Below, piece by piece: positions 1 through 10,500 of a DNA stretch of 64,000 bases. The DNA comes from Areca catechu (lineage: Eukaryota > Streptophyta > Magnoliopsida > Arecales > Arecaceae): NCBI GenBank assembly GCA_021397845.1, contig CM038038.1, positions 71,718,748 through 71,782,747 of the forward strand, in the 5' to 3' direction. A program made the translations under genes and the position numbers. The notes beneath the pieces are model-generated. The model did no database searches. It was not told the origin of the DNA and saw only the letters and a list, made by a program, of their open reading frames with translations. Positions within the stretch are counted from its first letter, which is position 1, and every line of letters begins with the position of its first letter.

Positions 1-168
1 GGCTCCCTATATGGGTCAGGATATTGGGTCCTCCTAGGGTTGGACTCCCTATATGGGTCAGAATACTGGGTTCTCCTAGGGTTGGACTCCCTATATGGGT
101 CAGAATATTGGGTTCTCCTAGGGTTGGACTCCCTATATGGGTCAGAATATTGGGTGTTGGGTCTACTA
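1..168 (-). repeat. 42-bp tandem repeat inside gag, about 4 units
   Basis: The phrase CTCCCTATATGGGTCA recurs at 3, 45, 87 and 129, exactly 42 bp apart, with only a few substitutions. Since 42 is a multiple of three, the minus-strand gag frame reads a 14-residue Pro/Arg/Tyr/Ser-rich unit each time (QYSDPYRESNPRRT type). It may extend left of the window. Confidence 0.9.
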
Positions 169-210
169 GGCTTATAGGGTGTGGGTGCATAGGATTTATG
201 ATCATGGGAT

Positions 211-285
211 CTAGAGTCATAGGATCTAGGTTCATAGGTTCTGGATTCATAGGTTCTAGGTTCATAGGATTTGGAGTCATAAGAT
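211..285 (-). repeat. 15-bp tandem repeat inside gag, 5 units
   Basis: Five degenerate 15-bp units (consensus CTAGGTTCATAGGAT on the plus strand) follow each other. In the minus-strand gag frame they read as a five-residue unit of the type (S/T)YE(P/S)R. Together with the 42-bp repeat they lengthen the linker before the gag core. Confidence 0.75.
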
Positions 286-746
286 CTATAGGTTGTGGGT
301 ATACTAGGCTTAGAGGATGTGGGTAAATAGGATCTATCTTCCTGGTCTACAAAATCTTGATTAGGTCTTCTAGGACTAACCTTAGGGATTGGGTCAGGAT
401 GATGGGCTCTCCTAGGTTCAGCCTCAAGGTATGGATCAGGGTTTGGGGTCCTCCTAGGTTGAGGGGAATCAGGATCTGGCTCAGACTATGACCCATGGTT
501 TTTTTCTGGGGTCCCTACCCGGACTTTTAACTGATCAAACCTATTGGCAAGATGGTCAATTCTATCATTGGTTTGAATACGAGACTGAGTTAACTGGGTC
601 ATCTGGATAGTTATTTGGATAGTTATGTGGGTAGCCATTTGGGCCATTTGATCAGCTAGGGCTTTTATTTGAGATTGTAAATTTTCCATGGATTCAGACA
701 TTTGTGAAGGAGGTGGGTGATATGAAACTCCTGATCTAGTGCTCAT

Positions 747-1608
747 GCAAGACTCGATCAGACCGACTATAGCTGACTAGACCTGGAGTCCAAACTAGAT
801 GCTCAATCAGGGTGGCAAACTAGCCTATAGTAACCCTGTACTCAGCCAGGCAGGTGTAAGGGGAGTGTTAGGTCCCTGATTGCCAATCCTAGACACCAAT
901 CAGAGATTGGCCAGGTAGGCGGACCAGCACACAAGCCCTTCAGGATTGAATCCCTAAACCACCGTTCTAGACACTGAGCACAAGGCACACACAGGTTAAC
1001 TTGACACAGTGATCTAACACTAGCCCGGACCCGACCAGTTGGTGTCCCTAGCCCATTAGGGCAAATTAAGTCTAATTAATTTTAGGTTAAGGCTTGGGAC
1101 CGAATGCAAGGGATGTGGTTTTGGGCTAAGGAGAGGTGATCAAATCCTCCCCCTATCTGATATAGCAAGAGTGTCCTTAAAAGTAAATTATGCAATGATG
1201 GCAGGCAGATGAGGATGCAAATTAGGGTTTAGATATTTTTTTTTGGTATTTTTGGAGAATATGTATTTTTTTTGGTATTTTTTAAATAGAAGAAAACTTG
1301 CAAATCATGGCCTAATATGCTGGAAATATACTAAAATTAAAAAATATGCAAAAACTGCTAAACAAAAACCTAAAACTTCCAAACTTGTCTTGCTGAAAAA
1401 ATAGAGCCAAAAATTTGCAGGATGTATTTCGGCTTGAAGAAAATTCACAGGCCATAATAAAATCTACAAAACTTTCTAAAATTCCTGTGAATTATGACGA
1501 ATCAGAAAAATAAATTTCAGAATTTTTGGGGTTTTTATCAGGAAGAAATAATTAAAATAATAGAGTATATATGGACTGAAAAATTATAGAAAACAAGCCC
1601 TAATCTAA
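747..1608 (-). other. 5' untranslated leader of TE1
   Basis: This 0.86-kb stretch lies between the primer binding site and the gag start. Around 840-1140 it matches the leader of TE4 in reverse complement, including the segments about 'two-locus' phrases GGTGTCCCTA and GGCCAGGTAGGCGGACC. From 1190 to 1600 it is AT-rich. No reading frame of note. Confidence 0.65.
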
Positions 1609-1620
1609 GCTCTGATACCA
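1609..1620 (-). promoter_or_regulatory. primer binding site of TE1 (tRNA-iMet type)
   Basis: On the minus strand the sequence reads TGGTATCAGAGC, the complement of the 3' end of plant initiator tRNA-Met, two bases after the LTR end. It fixes the element's orientation and the inner LTR boundary. Confidence 0.9.
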
Positions 1621-1622
1621 AA

Positions 1623-3084
1623 TGATGGGGGACTAATATGCATGCATTTTTTTTTGTGTGTTTTACATGTTGAGTTAGGTGATTAATTCCCAAATTTCAG
1701 ATCAAAATTATTTGTAGGGAATTTTGTATGAATTTTTGAAGATCAGCATGCAGATTAGGACCTAGAAAAGTAGCAAAGAAGGACTGCCGGGGCTGAGAAG
1801 CCTCGGTTAGGGCAAGTTCTCCTACAATAAAACTACTGGATGTAGAGGGGTGTGCCTGACAATGTATGTGAAGATCGCAACGAAGGGGTCTCTCGTTCCT
1901 CGACGGATGCGGCCTGGAAAACCGAGCCAAAGACCCGCGGATACCCGGCTTTCTACTTGGTGATCCGATTGAGGCTTGGCTGGAGTCGTTGGATTCGTAA
2001 GAACTCAGGGACCTGCAAACGACCTGTCAGGGGTTAGAAAGCTCACAAAGGAACAAGAAAACAAAGTAAAAATAGCAAGGGAAGGCTTCTTTTGGAGTGG
2101 GCGTCCAGGGATCTGGAGGGTTTGTTGGCAGCAGGAAGATGATTGCAAACACCGGGAAGAAGAACTCTCACAAACCCCTTTATGCACACAGCAGGGTATC
2201 ACACCACTCAATAGAAGAACTCAAGGTTTTCATTCATCAAAAATTCTTCTCATACAAGAGGCTAGGGTCCCTTAAATAGACCCTTAACCTTGGGCTCCAA
2301 GTAAGGGTACATAAGTCTTTACATAAGAATCCTTTTCCCTCTCAAACCCTAGCTAGAAAATAAGGAAATATTAGGTAGAAAAAATTCCTAAAAGTTTTCT
2401 TGACTTGGTCAACACTCCAAGGATGCCTAGGGGGGCGTGTTGGGCTTCTAGGAGCAGCAAGGGGCCGGCCCAAAGGGGCCCGGGTGCATGGGTTTGGGCT
2501 TCTGGAAGCTGGGGTGGCCTGGTAGCCAGGTAGCAGGAATATTCCCTGGTATCTTGCTTCTTAGGGGCTTGGGCTTGGCACCTGGGCTTGATTTCTTTAG
2601 GATAGGATGTAGATGGACCTCTAAAATCATGGATGCCTTGGTATATGAATATATTTTGGTATCTGGAAGGGAATCTGGGCATTTGGAGGGCATCTGCAAG
2701 AAATCAGGGTTTTCTGAATTTTCCTCCTGGGGTCTTCAAATCTTCAAGCTGGGTTGGACTTGGGCTATACTTCCATGTCTTCAATCTAGTTGGACTTGGT
2801 CTTCACTTGTATGATATAGTCTTGAGTCTTCAGTATGCTTGGACAGGACTCAAAAAAAAAAAAAAAAATTAGCTCAACATGAGCTGACTAGCATTGGACT
2901 GAACTAGCTCAACATGAGCTGACTAGTACAGAACTGAAATAACAACTAAAAATACTCAAATAAAAACTAAAATAGACTCAGATGAGCAAAGCTCTTATTA
3001 TAGATGGACTCATAAATTATTGATCAATTTACAAAGGATTGAAAAAGCCTCTGTCTTATTCTGGTGCCTCAGGTGTCCCCACCA
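1623..3084 (-). repeat. 5' LTR of TE1 (about 1.46 kb)
   Basis: The LTR begins TGATGGGGGAC next to the primer site and its far end, read in reverse complement, begins TGGTGGGGACAC, giving imperfect TG...CA inverted ends. A TATA-like TATTTAAG lies on the minus strand at about 2272-2279. The element-sense 5' end resembles the starts of the TE3 and TE2/TE4 LTRs. An A-run at 2850-2868 is a T-run in element sense. ORFs on either strand here are short and unconvincing. The outer boundary is inferred from the inverted ends and from where TE2 homology resumes, so it may be off by a few bases. Confidence 0.75.
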
Positions 3085-4276
3085 GGTGTACATAGACTGG
3101 GAGGCTGACATGGACCAATATTTTGATTGGTATGATATATCTGAAGAGAGAAGATTCAAGTTTGCCAAAATCAGACTAGTCCGTCAGGCTAGGTTGTATT
3201 GGGGAAATGTCGAACGCATAGCTAGGCAGAGGGGAGACTTACCTATAGCGACCTGGAGAGACATGAAGAGAAAGCTTAGAGATAAATATTTGCCTATGTC
3301 TTATCAGCAAAGGTTGTTAGATCAGTGGCAGCGATTGACACAAGGAAAGAAGACCGTTTCTGAATATGTTGCTAAATTTGATGAGTTTGTAATGGGATGC
3401 AACGTAGTCGAGTCTGAGGCAGCCACTTTATCGAGGTTTATATCAAGATTGAATGAAGATATAAAAGGGGAATTATTTTATAGAGAAGTCCATGATTTAG
3501 AATAGGCATACCAAGTTGCCATGGACTATGAGAGGTTTCAGAGGAGAGCTTCATTTAGGCGACCAGAGCCCACTAGGTTTAATCCTCCTGTTAGTCGACC
3601 TAGTTTAGTCCCTAATACAGCCAATAGACTAAGACCCAGCTCGAATCCAACCCCTAGACCCAACCCTGCCATTCCTCCAATTCCTAGAGAAGATAAAGGA
3701 AAGAGCCCTGAAGTTCGAGGTGAGAGGGAGCGAGTCTGCTATAAGTGTCGTAAACTTGGTCATTTCCTGAGCCAATGTCCCTCTAGAGCTTTACATATAG
3801 GGGAGATAGAAGAAGAAGAAGAATCAGAACCCCTGGAGAATAATGAAGAGGAGGTTTATGAAGCAGGGGATTGCTTAGCTGATGAGTATGAAGGAGATGA
3901 AGAAAATGTAGACTCATCAGATGTGTTAGGAGTTGTGAGATGTATCATGACACAGACCAAAGAGCAGGAAGACTGGCGTAGGACTAGCATCCTACATACA
4001 TTTGTCAAAATAGGAGAAAAGGTCTGTAAGATCGTGATCGATAGTGGAAGCTGTGTCAATGCCATTTCCACAGCGCAGCCAAGAGTCTAGGATTATTCAC
4101 TGAACCACATCTCAATTCATATAAGCTATCCTGGATCAATTCCACTTCTATCCCAATCAAGCAGAGATGTCAGGTCCGAATCCAACTTCAGTCCTATCAG
4201 GAACGAATTTGGTGTGATGTGCTCCCTATGGGAGTAAGTAGCATCATCCTAGGTAGGCCATGGCTGTTTGACAATG
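3085..4276 (+). pseudogene. gag and protease start of TE2
   Basis: The frame covers the retrotransposon gag core (from the VYIDWEADMDQYFDWYD-like start), the CCHC zinc knuckle CYKCRKLGHFLSQC at about 3738-3779, an acidic Glu-rich linker, and the aspartic protease motif IVIDSGS (Asp codon 4040-4042). Damage: TAG at 3503-3505 where TE4 has CAG, and a one-base loss at about 4072 relative to TE4 that shifts the frame just after the protease motif. The sequence then stops at the TE3 insertion and resumes at 6039. The protein would package RNA and process Gag-Pol. Confidence 0.88.
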
Positions 4277-5106
4277 ATGTGTGGTGCAGGCACCAGACTC
4301 AGAAGAAGACTTCAGGGCTCCATCTGGATCTCTGACTGACCTTGCCCGAAGAATTAGGGTTTTCTGGTTTTGTAATAAGGGTTGACTTGGTCAACTCAAT
4401 TTTAGTCTTGAGTCTGTATTTCCCTGTAATTTAAATTTTGTTGAGTCATGTTGACTCAGTACAAGCCCTAGTAGTGGCCTAGGTCTTCTCCAGTTTGGTG
4501 CCACCTTTTTCAAGTCAAGGTCCAGGGTGCCATATTTTTCTCCCAGGCTCAAGTAAGTGGGCGCCACACTCCCAGCTACACGTCAGAGTCCACGGGGCGC
4601 CACATCTCCATCCCAGTGTCTTAGTCCCCACACCCAAGGGAGCAAGAATTTTTCTTGAAGCCAAAATCAAGGAGGCGCCCCATATATACCTTAAAAGGCC
4701 AAGCTAAAGGAGGAAAGAGGCATTTCTTAGGGAGCACTTCAAGGGGGCGCCCAATCCATGCCTAAAAAGACCAAAGCAAAGTTGGGAAGAGCCATGACTT
4801 GGGGAGAAAGAAAAGGAGGTGTCCAAAAGAGTTGAGCCATGAAAGGAAGAAGCCTAAACTTGTGGAGCAAGACTAGGAGGCGCCCAAATACTTCCAAATA
4901 AAATCAAGCATGGAAGGAAAAAAAAATTTTCTTGAAGAGCAAGGCTAGGAGGCGCCACCTACTTACCATTTGGAGCCACCAATCAACACTTATGGAAGCT
5001 CTTGGCCGGCCATATGAGAAGGATTTGATTTTACAAGCCTAATTTGAGGATCCATCCTATTAGTCCCACATGGGAAGATGTAAAACCCTGACCTCTTGTA
5101 AAGACC

Positions 5107-5116
5107 TATAAAATAA
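5107..5116 (+). promoter_or_regulatory. TATA box of the TE3 LTR
   Basis: TATAAAATAA lies about 0.8 kb into the LTR, followed by the GC-poor leader expected at the U3/R boundary. Transcription would start about 30 bp downstream. No polyadenylation site was assigned. Confidence 0.55.
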
Positions 5117-6006
5117 ACCCCTCTTGTAAGTTTTAAAGGACACTGATGAATGAATTCAATTTATGTGTGAGCAACTTTGTGTTTCTCTCTTCCGCACTTG
5201 TATTCAGGTGTTGAGCTCCGTGAGGGAGTAAATTCGGGTTCCTTAGGAACCTTGAGAAGGTATGAGATCTCCAACCCCAAAACCCTACCAAAACCCTAGG
5301 TTAGCCACTTCACTTCCAAACCCTAGCCGCCCATCATCTACTTCATTCCACCAAACCCTAACCTACCCCATCTTCTCACGGCCCCTCTCTTCCAAGTAGA
5401 GGCCGACCACTAGCATCCAGGTCCAGATCGGCTACTTTGAATACAGAGCAAATCCCAGAGGAAGTCAGATCAGCATCCAGGAGAATCAGGATTTCAGCAA
5501 CATCAACTTTTAAGTTCTTCTTATCTGGTAAATCCTTCCTTGAGTATCTGGTTCCTTAACTTGTTCTTCTTCTTTCCCAGATCTTGAGTTCAGGAGAAGC
5601 CAACTCTGCCAAAGGATCAGTATTGGAGGATCCATTGCGAAGATATCCAAATCCGAGGATCCAACAATCTGCTCAAGAGAGTCCTTCCACTAAACTCTGT
5701 GAAGATCACTGTCTGGTCCATAACCCTTCTCTTCTCTTTACTTCTGTCCTGTTGAAAGTTCAGAGCGAAACCCTATGTCTGGGAGTTTCTCAACCCCCAG
5801 CGATCCTTTACTTCTGAACTACTTTGATAATCTAGTTTCTTTAAATTGTACTTTCAATTATTACATAGTTTCTTTCAATTTAGTTTAACTTTCCTTTGAG
5901 TCAAAGCCGACTTCTGAAAGTATTAAAAAAAAAAAAAGAAAGAGAAAAAAAAAATAGGCTTAATTCACTTCCGCATCGCATCGTCTTTTTCGTTCTGCAT
6001 CATTTT

Positions 6007-6018
6007 TGGTATCAGAGC
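6007..6018 (+). promoter_or_regulatory. retained primer binding site in TE3
   Basis: TGGTATCAGAGC directly follows the LTR end at 6002 with a four-T spacer. A normal solo LTR would lack it. Confidence 0.85.
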
Positions 6019-6038
6019 TTTCGTTCTGCATCAATGTG

Positions 6039-7640
6039 ACAATTTTTGGTCGATCAAATTCCTGTGCTTTCAATTTCAATGGCAAGAAAATTGTCGTTCA
6101 TCCAACCCAGCCTAAGGACAACACCAAAAGAGGAGCTAGCAGCCTGAAAGAAAAAAGGACTAGATTAAATTTGATTGGTGCAAGAGAATTAGAAAAAGAC
6201 AATAATAAGGGAGCACCTATTTGGATGGTAGCTGCTAAGGAAACTAAGGACCACACCCCTGTAAAATACCCGCAAGAGGTGGTCTAATTATTGAAAGAAT
6301 TTGAAGACGTGTTTCCTGAGGACCTACCCGATAGTCTTCCACCTTTAAGGGACATACAGCATGCCATAGATTTAGTCCCTGGCGCGACTTTACCTAATTT
6401 TCCTTATTATAGGATGAATCCAACTGAACATCAGGAGTTACAAAGGCAAGTTAGTGAACTTCTTAGAAAGGGGTTTGTTAGAGAAAGTTTAAGCCCATGT
6501 GCAGTCCCTGCCTTGTTAACCCCTAAGAAGGATGGCACCTGGAGGATGTGTGTAGACAGCAGTGCCATCAACAAGATTACTGTCAAATATAGGTTTCCAA
6601 TCCCAAGACTGGATGGTATGTTAGACATGATAGCCGGATCAACGATTTTCTCCAAGATAGACTTAAAGAATGGCTATCACCAGGTTAGGGTTAGGCCTGT
6701 AGATGAATGGAAGACCACTTTTAAGACTAAAGATGGATTATATGAGTGGTTAGTCATGCCGTTCGGTCTGTCCAATGCACCCAGCACCTTTATGAGAATT
6801 ATGAATCAGGTGTTGACAACTTTCATCGGGAAATTTGTGGTGGTCTACTTTGATGACATTCTTATCTATAGCAAGACTAAGGCAGACCATTTAACCCACC
6901 TAAGGCAAGTTTTCCAAGTCCTTAGAAAGGATAGCCTCTATGCCAATATCAAGAAGTGTGATTTCTTAACACATAGAGTTATCTTTCTAGGATTCGTAGT
7001 CACATCTGAAGGAGTGTCCGCTGACCCTGCAAAAATTAAGTCCATAGTAAAGTGGCCTGTCCCCAAAAGCATCCATGATATCCGTAGTTTCCACGGTTTA
7101 GCCACCTTCTATAGGAGATTCATTAGAGGGTTCAGTATGATAGTGGCTCCAATCACTGATTGTATTAGGAAGGGAACTTTTGAGTGGACTAAAGCAGCAG
7201 ACAAAGCCTTCCTAACAATTAAGGAAAAAATGACACACGCACCCGTCTTGAGGTTACCCGATTTTACCAAAGTGTTCGAGGTTGCTTGTGATGCTTCTGG
7301 GATAGGAATTGGAGGTGTCTTGAGTCAAGAGAATCACCCAGTAGCATATTTTAGTGAAAAGTTAAATGAAGTGAGACTAAGGTATTCCACCTATGATAGG
7401 GAGCTGTATGCGGTAGTTCAGGCATTACGTTATTGGAGGCATTATCTTCTACCATAAGAGTTTGTCCTATTTTCTGACCACGAAGCTCTTAGGTTCCTTA
7501 GTTCTCAGAAGAAATTGAACCCTAGGCACGAGAAATGGGTAGAGTTCATACAAGCTTATACGTTCGTACTGAAACATCGTGCCGGTACTAAAAATAGGGT
7601 TGCCGATGCATTGAGTCGTCATTCCATGTTGTTGACTTCT
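6039..7640 (+). pseudogene. reverse transcriptase and RNase H of TE2
   Basis: After TE3 the TE2 frame resumes with the protease/RT linker (6039-6287), stopped by TAA at 6285-6287 where TE4 has CAA. From 6291 the RT is open for 388 codons: TPKKDGTWRMC, the catalytic YFDDILIYS at about 6846, and the LGF...GVSADPAK thumb region. RNase H follows with CDASGIGIGG (first catalytic Asp) and YSTYDRELYA. A TAA at 7455-7457 (expected Gln or Lys) breaks RNase H, after which LFSDHEALRF and ADALSRHS continue in the same enzyme up to about 7625. The RT copies the element RNA and RNase H removes the template. Confidence 0.92.
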
Positions 7641-9246
7641 GTGAGCACTGAGGTAGTAGGGTTTGATAGATTGAAAGAGAAGTATCCTACATGCCCTGAT
7701 TTTGGAAACATCTATCAATCCCTTCTACAAGGACCATCTAGTAAGCATAGTGATTATACCCTTTTAGATGGATACCTTTTCAAAGGAAATCAGTTGTGTA
7801 TTCCCAAGACCTCTGTTAGGGAATTTCTGATCTGGGAAGTTTATGCTGGAGGCTTGTCAGGACATTTTGGTAGGAATAAGACCATCTTAGCAATAGAAAA
7901 CCAATTCTTTTGGCCTGGTCTCAAAAGAAATGTGGCCCAGATTGTAGCTCAGTGCCGTACCTGTGCTGTTGCAAAATAGCAAAGATAGAACACCGGTCTG
8001 TACATACCCTTACCTGTCCCTGATTGTCCATGGTAGGATATCAGCATGGATTTTGTAGTAGGCCTCCCTAAGATGTCTAGGAAGCATGATTCTGTCTTTG
8101 TGGTTGTCGATCATTTCTCCAAGATGGCTCACTTCATTCCTTGTTCTCAAACTTTAGATGCTTCGAAGGTGGCCAAGCTTTTTCTTGATCAGGTCGTTAG
8201 GCTTCATGGTTTACCTAAAATCATTGTGTCCGATAGAGATGTCAAATTTACTAGCTATTTCTGGAAAACACTCTGGCACATGTTCGGTACCAAGCTAAAA
8301 TTCTCTACTGCCTATCATCCTCAAACCAATGGCCAGATAGAGGTAGTAAACCGAAGCTTAGGAAATCTGTTGAGATGTTTAGTTGGTGACAACCTGGAAA
8401 ACTGGGACCTATTACTTCCTCGTGCTGAATTTGCCTACAATAGCTCAGTTAATAGGTCTATTGGGAAAAGTCCGTTCGAAGTGGTCCATGGATACAGACC
8501 TAGGAAACCTTTAGACCTAGCTCCATTACCCACACATGCACAAGTGTCTGAGTCTGCTGAGTCATATGCACAGCATATTAGGAATTGCATAAGGAGATTA
8601 GCCAAAAGATCCAATCGATCAATGAACTCTATAAGCATATGACTAATTCACATAAACGGTTAAAAGAATTTAATGAAGGGGACTCCGTTATGATCAAAAT
8701 TAAACTTGAAAGGTTTCCGCCGGGAACTATAAAGAAACTCCATGCCCGGGGAGCCGGACCTTTCAAAATAATAAAGAAAATTGGACCTAATGCTTATGTA
8801 TTAGAATTACCACCAAGTTATGGCATTAGTTCAACATTTAATGTTTCAAACTTAAAAGAATACAAAGAACCTGCATTGATACCTGGTGAGCTTTTTGGTC
8901 CTAATACTTCTTTTGAGAGTGAAGCCCCAAAAGAATGCCCACCATCGAGTGTTCCTGAGCGAATGGAGAAAATTGAAAGGATCTTGGATGACCAGATCAT
9001 TACTACTAGAAATAAGTGCTACCAACGTTATCTGGTTAGATGGCAAGGATGTCCTGATTCTGAAGACTCTTGGATCACCCGAGAGGACCTACAACAAATC
9101 GATCCAGATGCATTAGAAGCTTATCAGGCTAATCCTTACTCGACAGGGTCAAGTTCCTCCCACCCCGGGAGAATTGATGTGGGCACTAGAATCAGGAAAA
9201 GATTCCAACCAATTCAGGTCAAGTCCGAGTCCTTATGGTTGGAGTA
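7641..9246 (+). pseudogene. integrase with chromodomain, TE2
   Basis: The N-terminal zinc domain shows GHFG and QCRTC, but the usual first His is Tyr (VYAGGLSGHFG). Three in-frame TAGs follow at 7977-8034, then the catalytic core is open from 8046: MDFVVGLPK (Asp), VSDRDVKF (Asp) and HPQTNGQIEVVNR (Glu). A one-base loss near 8582 shifts the frame into the segment starting at 8585, which holds the SH3-like C-terminal fold (STFNVSNLKEY) and, at about 8965-9115, a chromodomain (IERILDDQI, YLVRWQG, DSWITREDL). The frame ends at 9246, about 70 bp inside the 3' LTR. Chromodomains direct insertion towards particular chromatin. Confidence 0.9.
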
Positions 9247-10484
9247 GCAAAAGAGAAGTCCTGTAATTTTTCTTTATTTTGAGTCCAAAAAATCTTGTAG
9301 TTAATTTCGAGTCCATGTTGGGTCTGGTTTAATATCTTAGTTAACCCTGCAATTGAGAGTTGGGTCCAGTTAAATCAAGCCCAATCCATGAGTCCATGAA
9401 GCATCAAGACAAGAAGAAGCCACCTCATCAAGTGACCCCCACCTTGTGCCACATGTCAAAAGCTCCAATAGATGTCGCCACCTCAACAAGTGGTCCCCAC
9501 TCTATGCCACATGTCAAGAGCTCCAAAGGACACCACCACCTCATCAAGTGGTCCCCACCTTGCACCACATGTCAAGCTTTGAAAGAGTTTCAAGCAACAA
9601 ATGGCACCATATCCTCCAACTCCCCACATTTCAAGCAACAAATGCCACCATATCCTCCAACCCCCCTGGTAATCCTCCTAATCCTATGGGTTTTCAAATT
9701 TTAAAAATGTTGTAAGGCTTCTATTTAAGCTATGGGATGCCCTATTGAAAAGGGGTTAATGAATGAAGTTGGTATTTTTTTCTTCTACGTGTTTTTTTTT
9801 CCTATGTGTCTATGTGGTAGCTTAGTCTTTCTTTTCCTCCATGCCAATCCTAATCTTTCCTTCTTCCATTCCCAATGCCAAAGACTTCCTCTTCTTTCAT
9901 AACTTCAAACTAGCTCCAGCGTTCAATGGTGAATCAAGAAGATCATCACAAGGCGACCAACCTACTCCACTTCAAGCATTCCACCATGATGCCAAGATGG
10001 ATCTCCATCAATGCCTCTTCCACCCTTCTTTCTTTTCTCTAGTTGATTGCTTGTTAAGTCACTCATCTTAGGGTTTCTTTGTTGCAGGGTTCTCCGGGAT
10101 TCCGGCTTCAAGAGGAATGTTTACTTGCCATAGATCCAGAAAACAAGAGGGGCCTTCAGTGGTATTATGTTCATGTCATCCAGGAGACCTCTTCGAAGAG
10201 TGAATCTATTCTAATTGAAGGGCCAATGTCAGGTATGTCTAGTGTTGATTAAGTCTGCAATGTTAAATTAGACCTAGTTTGGCTTGCGTGGTTCTCTTAT
10301 GGTCCTATTCCTTTCTTATTCTGAGAGTCTCGATCACTAGGTTTATGTTAGATCCTTCGAGCTTCTTCACTAGATCTCTTTGATAGTTTATGTTGAGTTG
10401 TTTATATGAAAATAGGGAATTGCTTGGTTAATCATTTGCTAATCTCCATTAGGGTTGCATAGTTTCATTTTACATTCTACACCA
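9175..10484 (+). repeat. LTR shared by TE2 (3') and TE4 (5')
   Basis: The LTR starts TGATGTGGGCAC within the last codons of TE2 pol and ends TCTACACCA, four bases before the TE4 primer site, giving TG...CA inverted ends (TGATGTGG and TGGTGTAG). Its start aligns with the start of the TE3 LTR (TGGTGCAGGCACCAGACTCA). A TATA-like TATTTAA lies at 9722-9728. Within it, 9420-9600 has a degenerate direct repeat (CATCAAGTG...CCCCAC, CACATGTCA) of about 60 bp. Only one LTR separates the two interiors. ORFs at 9360-9715 and 9841-10071 lie wholly in the LTR and show no domain. Confidence 0.82.
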
Positions 10485-10488
10485 TTCT

Positions 10489-10500
10489 TGGTATCAGAGC
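10489..10500 (+). promoter_or_regulatory. primer binding site of TE4
   Basis: TGGTATCAGAGC, complementary to initiator tRNA-Met, four bases after the LTR end. Confidence 0.9.

Larger units (their letters stand above)
1..746 (-). pseudogene. gag N-terminal region of TE1 (truncated by window edge)
   Basis: The frame starts with ATG at 744-746 and opens with a polar N-terminus followed by a heptad-like Gln/Met/Leu/Ile stretch that probably forms a coiled coil. A TAG at 486-488 stops the first 86 codons, but the same frame continues past it into a Pro/Arg-rich linker of the kind seen in TE4 gag before its capsid-like domain. The linker contains two in-frame tandem repeats, one of 15 bp (5 residues) and one of 42 bp (14 residues). 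The retrotransposon gag core itself lies outside the window. The plus-strand ORF across 24-326 is a shadow of these repeats. Confidence 0.7.
1..3084 (-). mobile_element. TE1: Ty3/gypsy retrotransposon, 5' part, minus strand
   Basis: Read on the minus strand this is a 5' LTR (3084 to 1623), a primer binding site, a leader and the first part of gag, which leaves the window at base 1. The leader resembles that of TE4 (about 11330-11640) in reverse complement, so TE1, TE2 and TE4 belong to related families. TE1 lies inside the gag of TE2: sequence homologous to TE4 gag resumes at 3085. The other LTR and the second target duplication lie outside the window. Confidence 0.85.
4282..6033 (+). mobile_element. 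TE3: almost-solo LTR with retained primer site, TSD ATGTG
   Basis: An LTR of 1721 bp (4282-6002, TGGTGCAGG...CTGCATCA) lies in TE2 between two perfect target duplications, ATGTG at 4277-4281 and 6034-6038. After the LTR end there is still TTTT, a full primer binding site (TGGTATCAGAGC, 6007-6018), and then a second 15-bp copy of the LTR tail (6019-6033 equals 5988-6002). So only the first few bases of the interior and the last 15 bp of the 3' LTR remain. The LTR start is related to those of TE1 and TE2. ORFs at 4495 and 5584 inside it have no recognisable product. Confidence 0.85.
3085..10484 (+). mobile_element. TE2: Ty3/gypsy chromovirus with gag, pol and 3' LTR
   Basis: This plus-strand gypsy element begins within gag (its 5' end is displaced beyond TE1) and runs through protease, RT, RNase H, integrase and a C-terminal chromodomain to a 3' LTR at 9175-10484. 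It is interrupted by TE3 at 4282. Gene order PR-RT-RH-IN and the chromodomain place it among plant chromoviruses; I cannot assign the clade more precisely. The nucleotide sequence is very close to TE4, which allows base-by-base comparison of mutations. Confidence 0.9.

Noticed and set aside
24..326. 100-codon plus-strand ORF with Gly/Arg/Val repeats
   Set aside because: It is the opposite strand of the repeat-bearing gag linker of TE1.
5584..5817. 77-codon ORF in TE3
   Set aside because: Lies in the R/U5 part of an LTR with no recognisable domain or homologue in the other LTRs.
9360..9715. Pro/His/Ser-rich ORFs in the TE2/TE4 LTR
   Set aside because: They arise from a degenerate direct repeat in the LTR and lack any domain.
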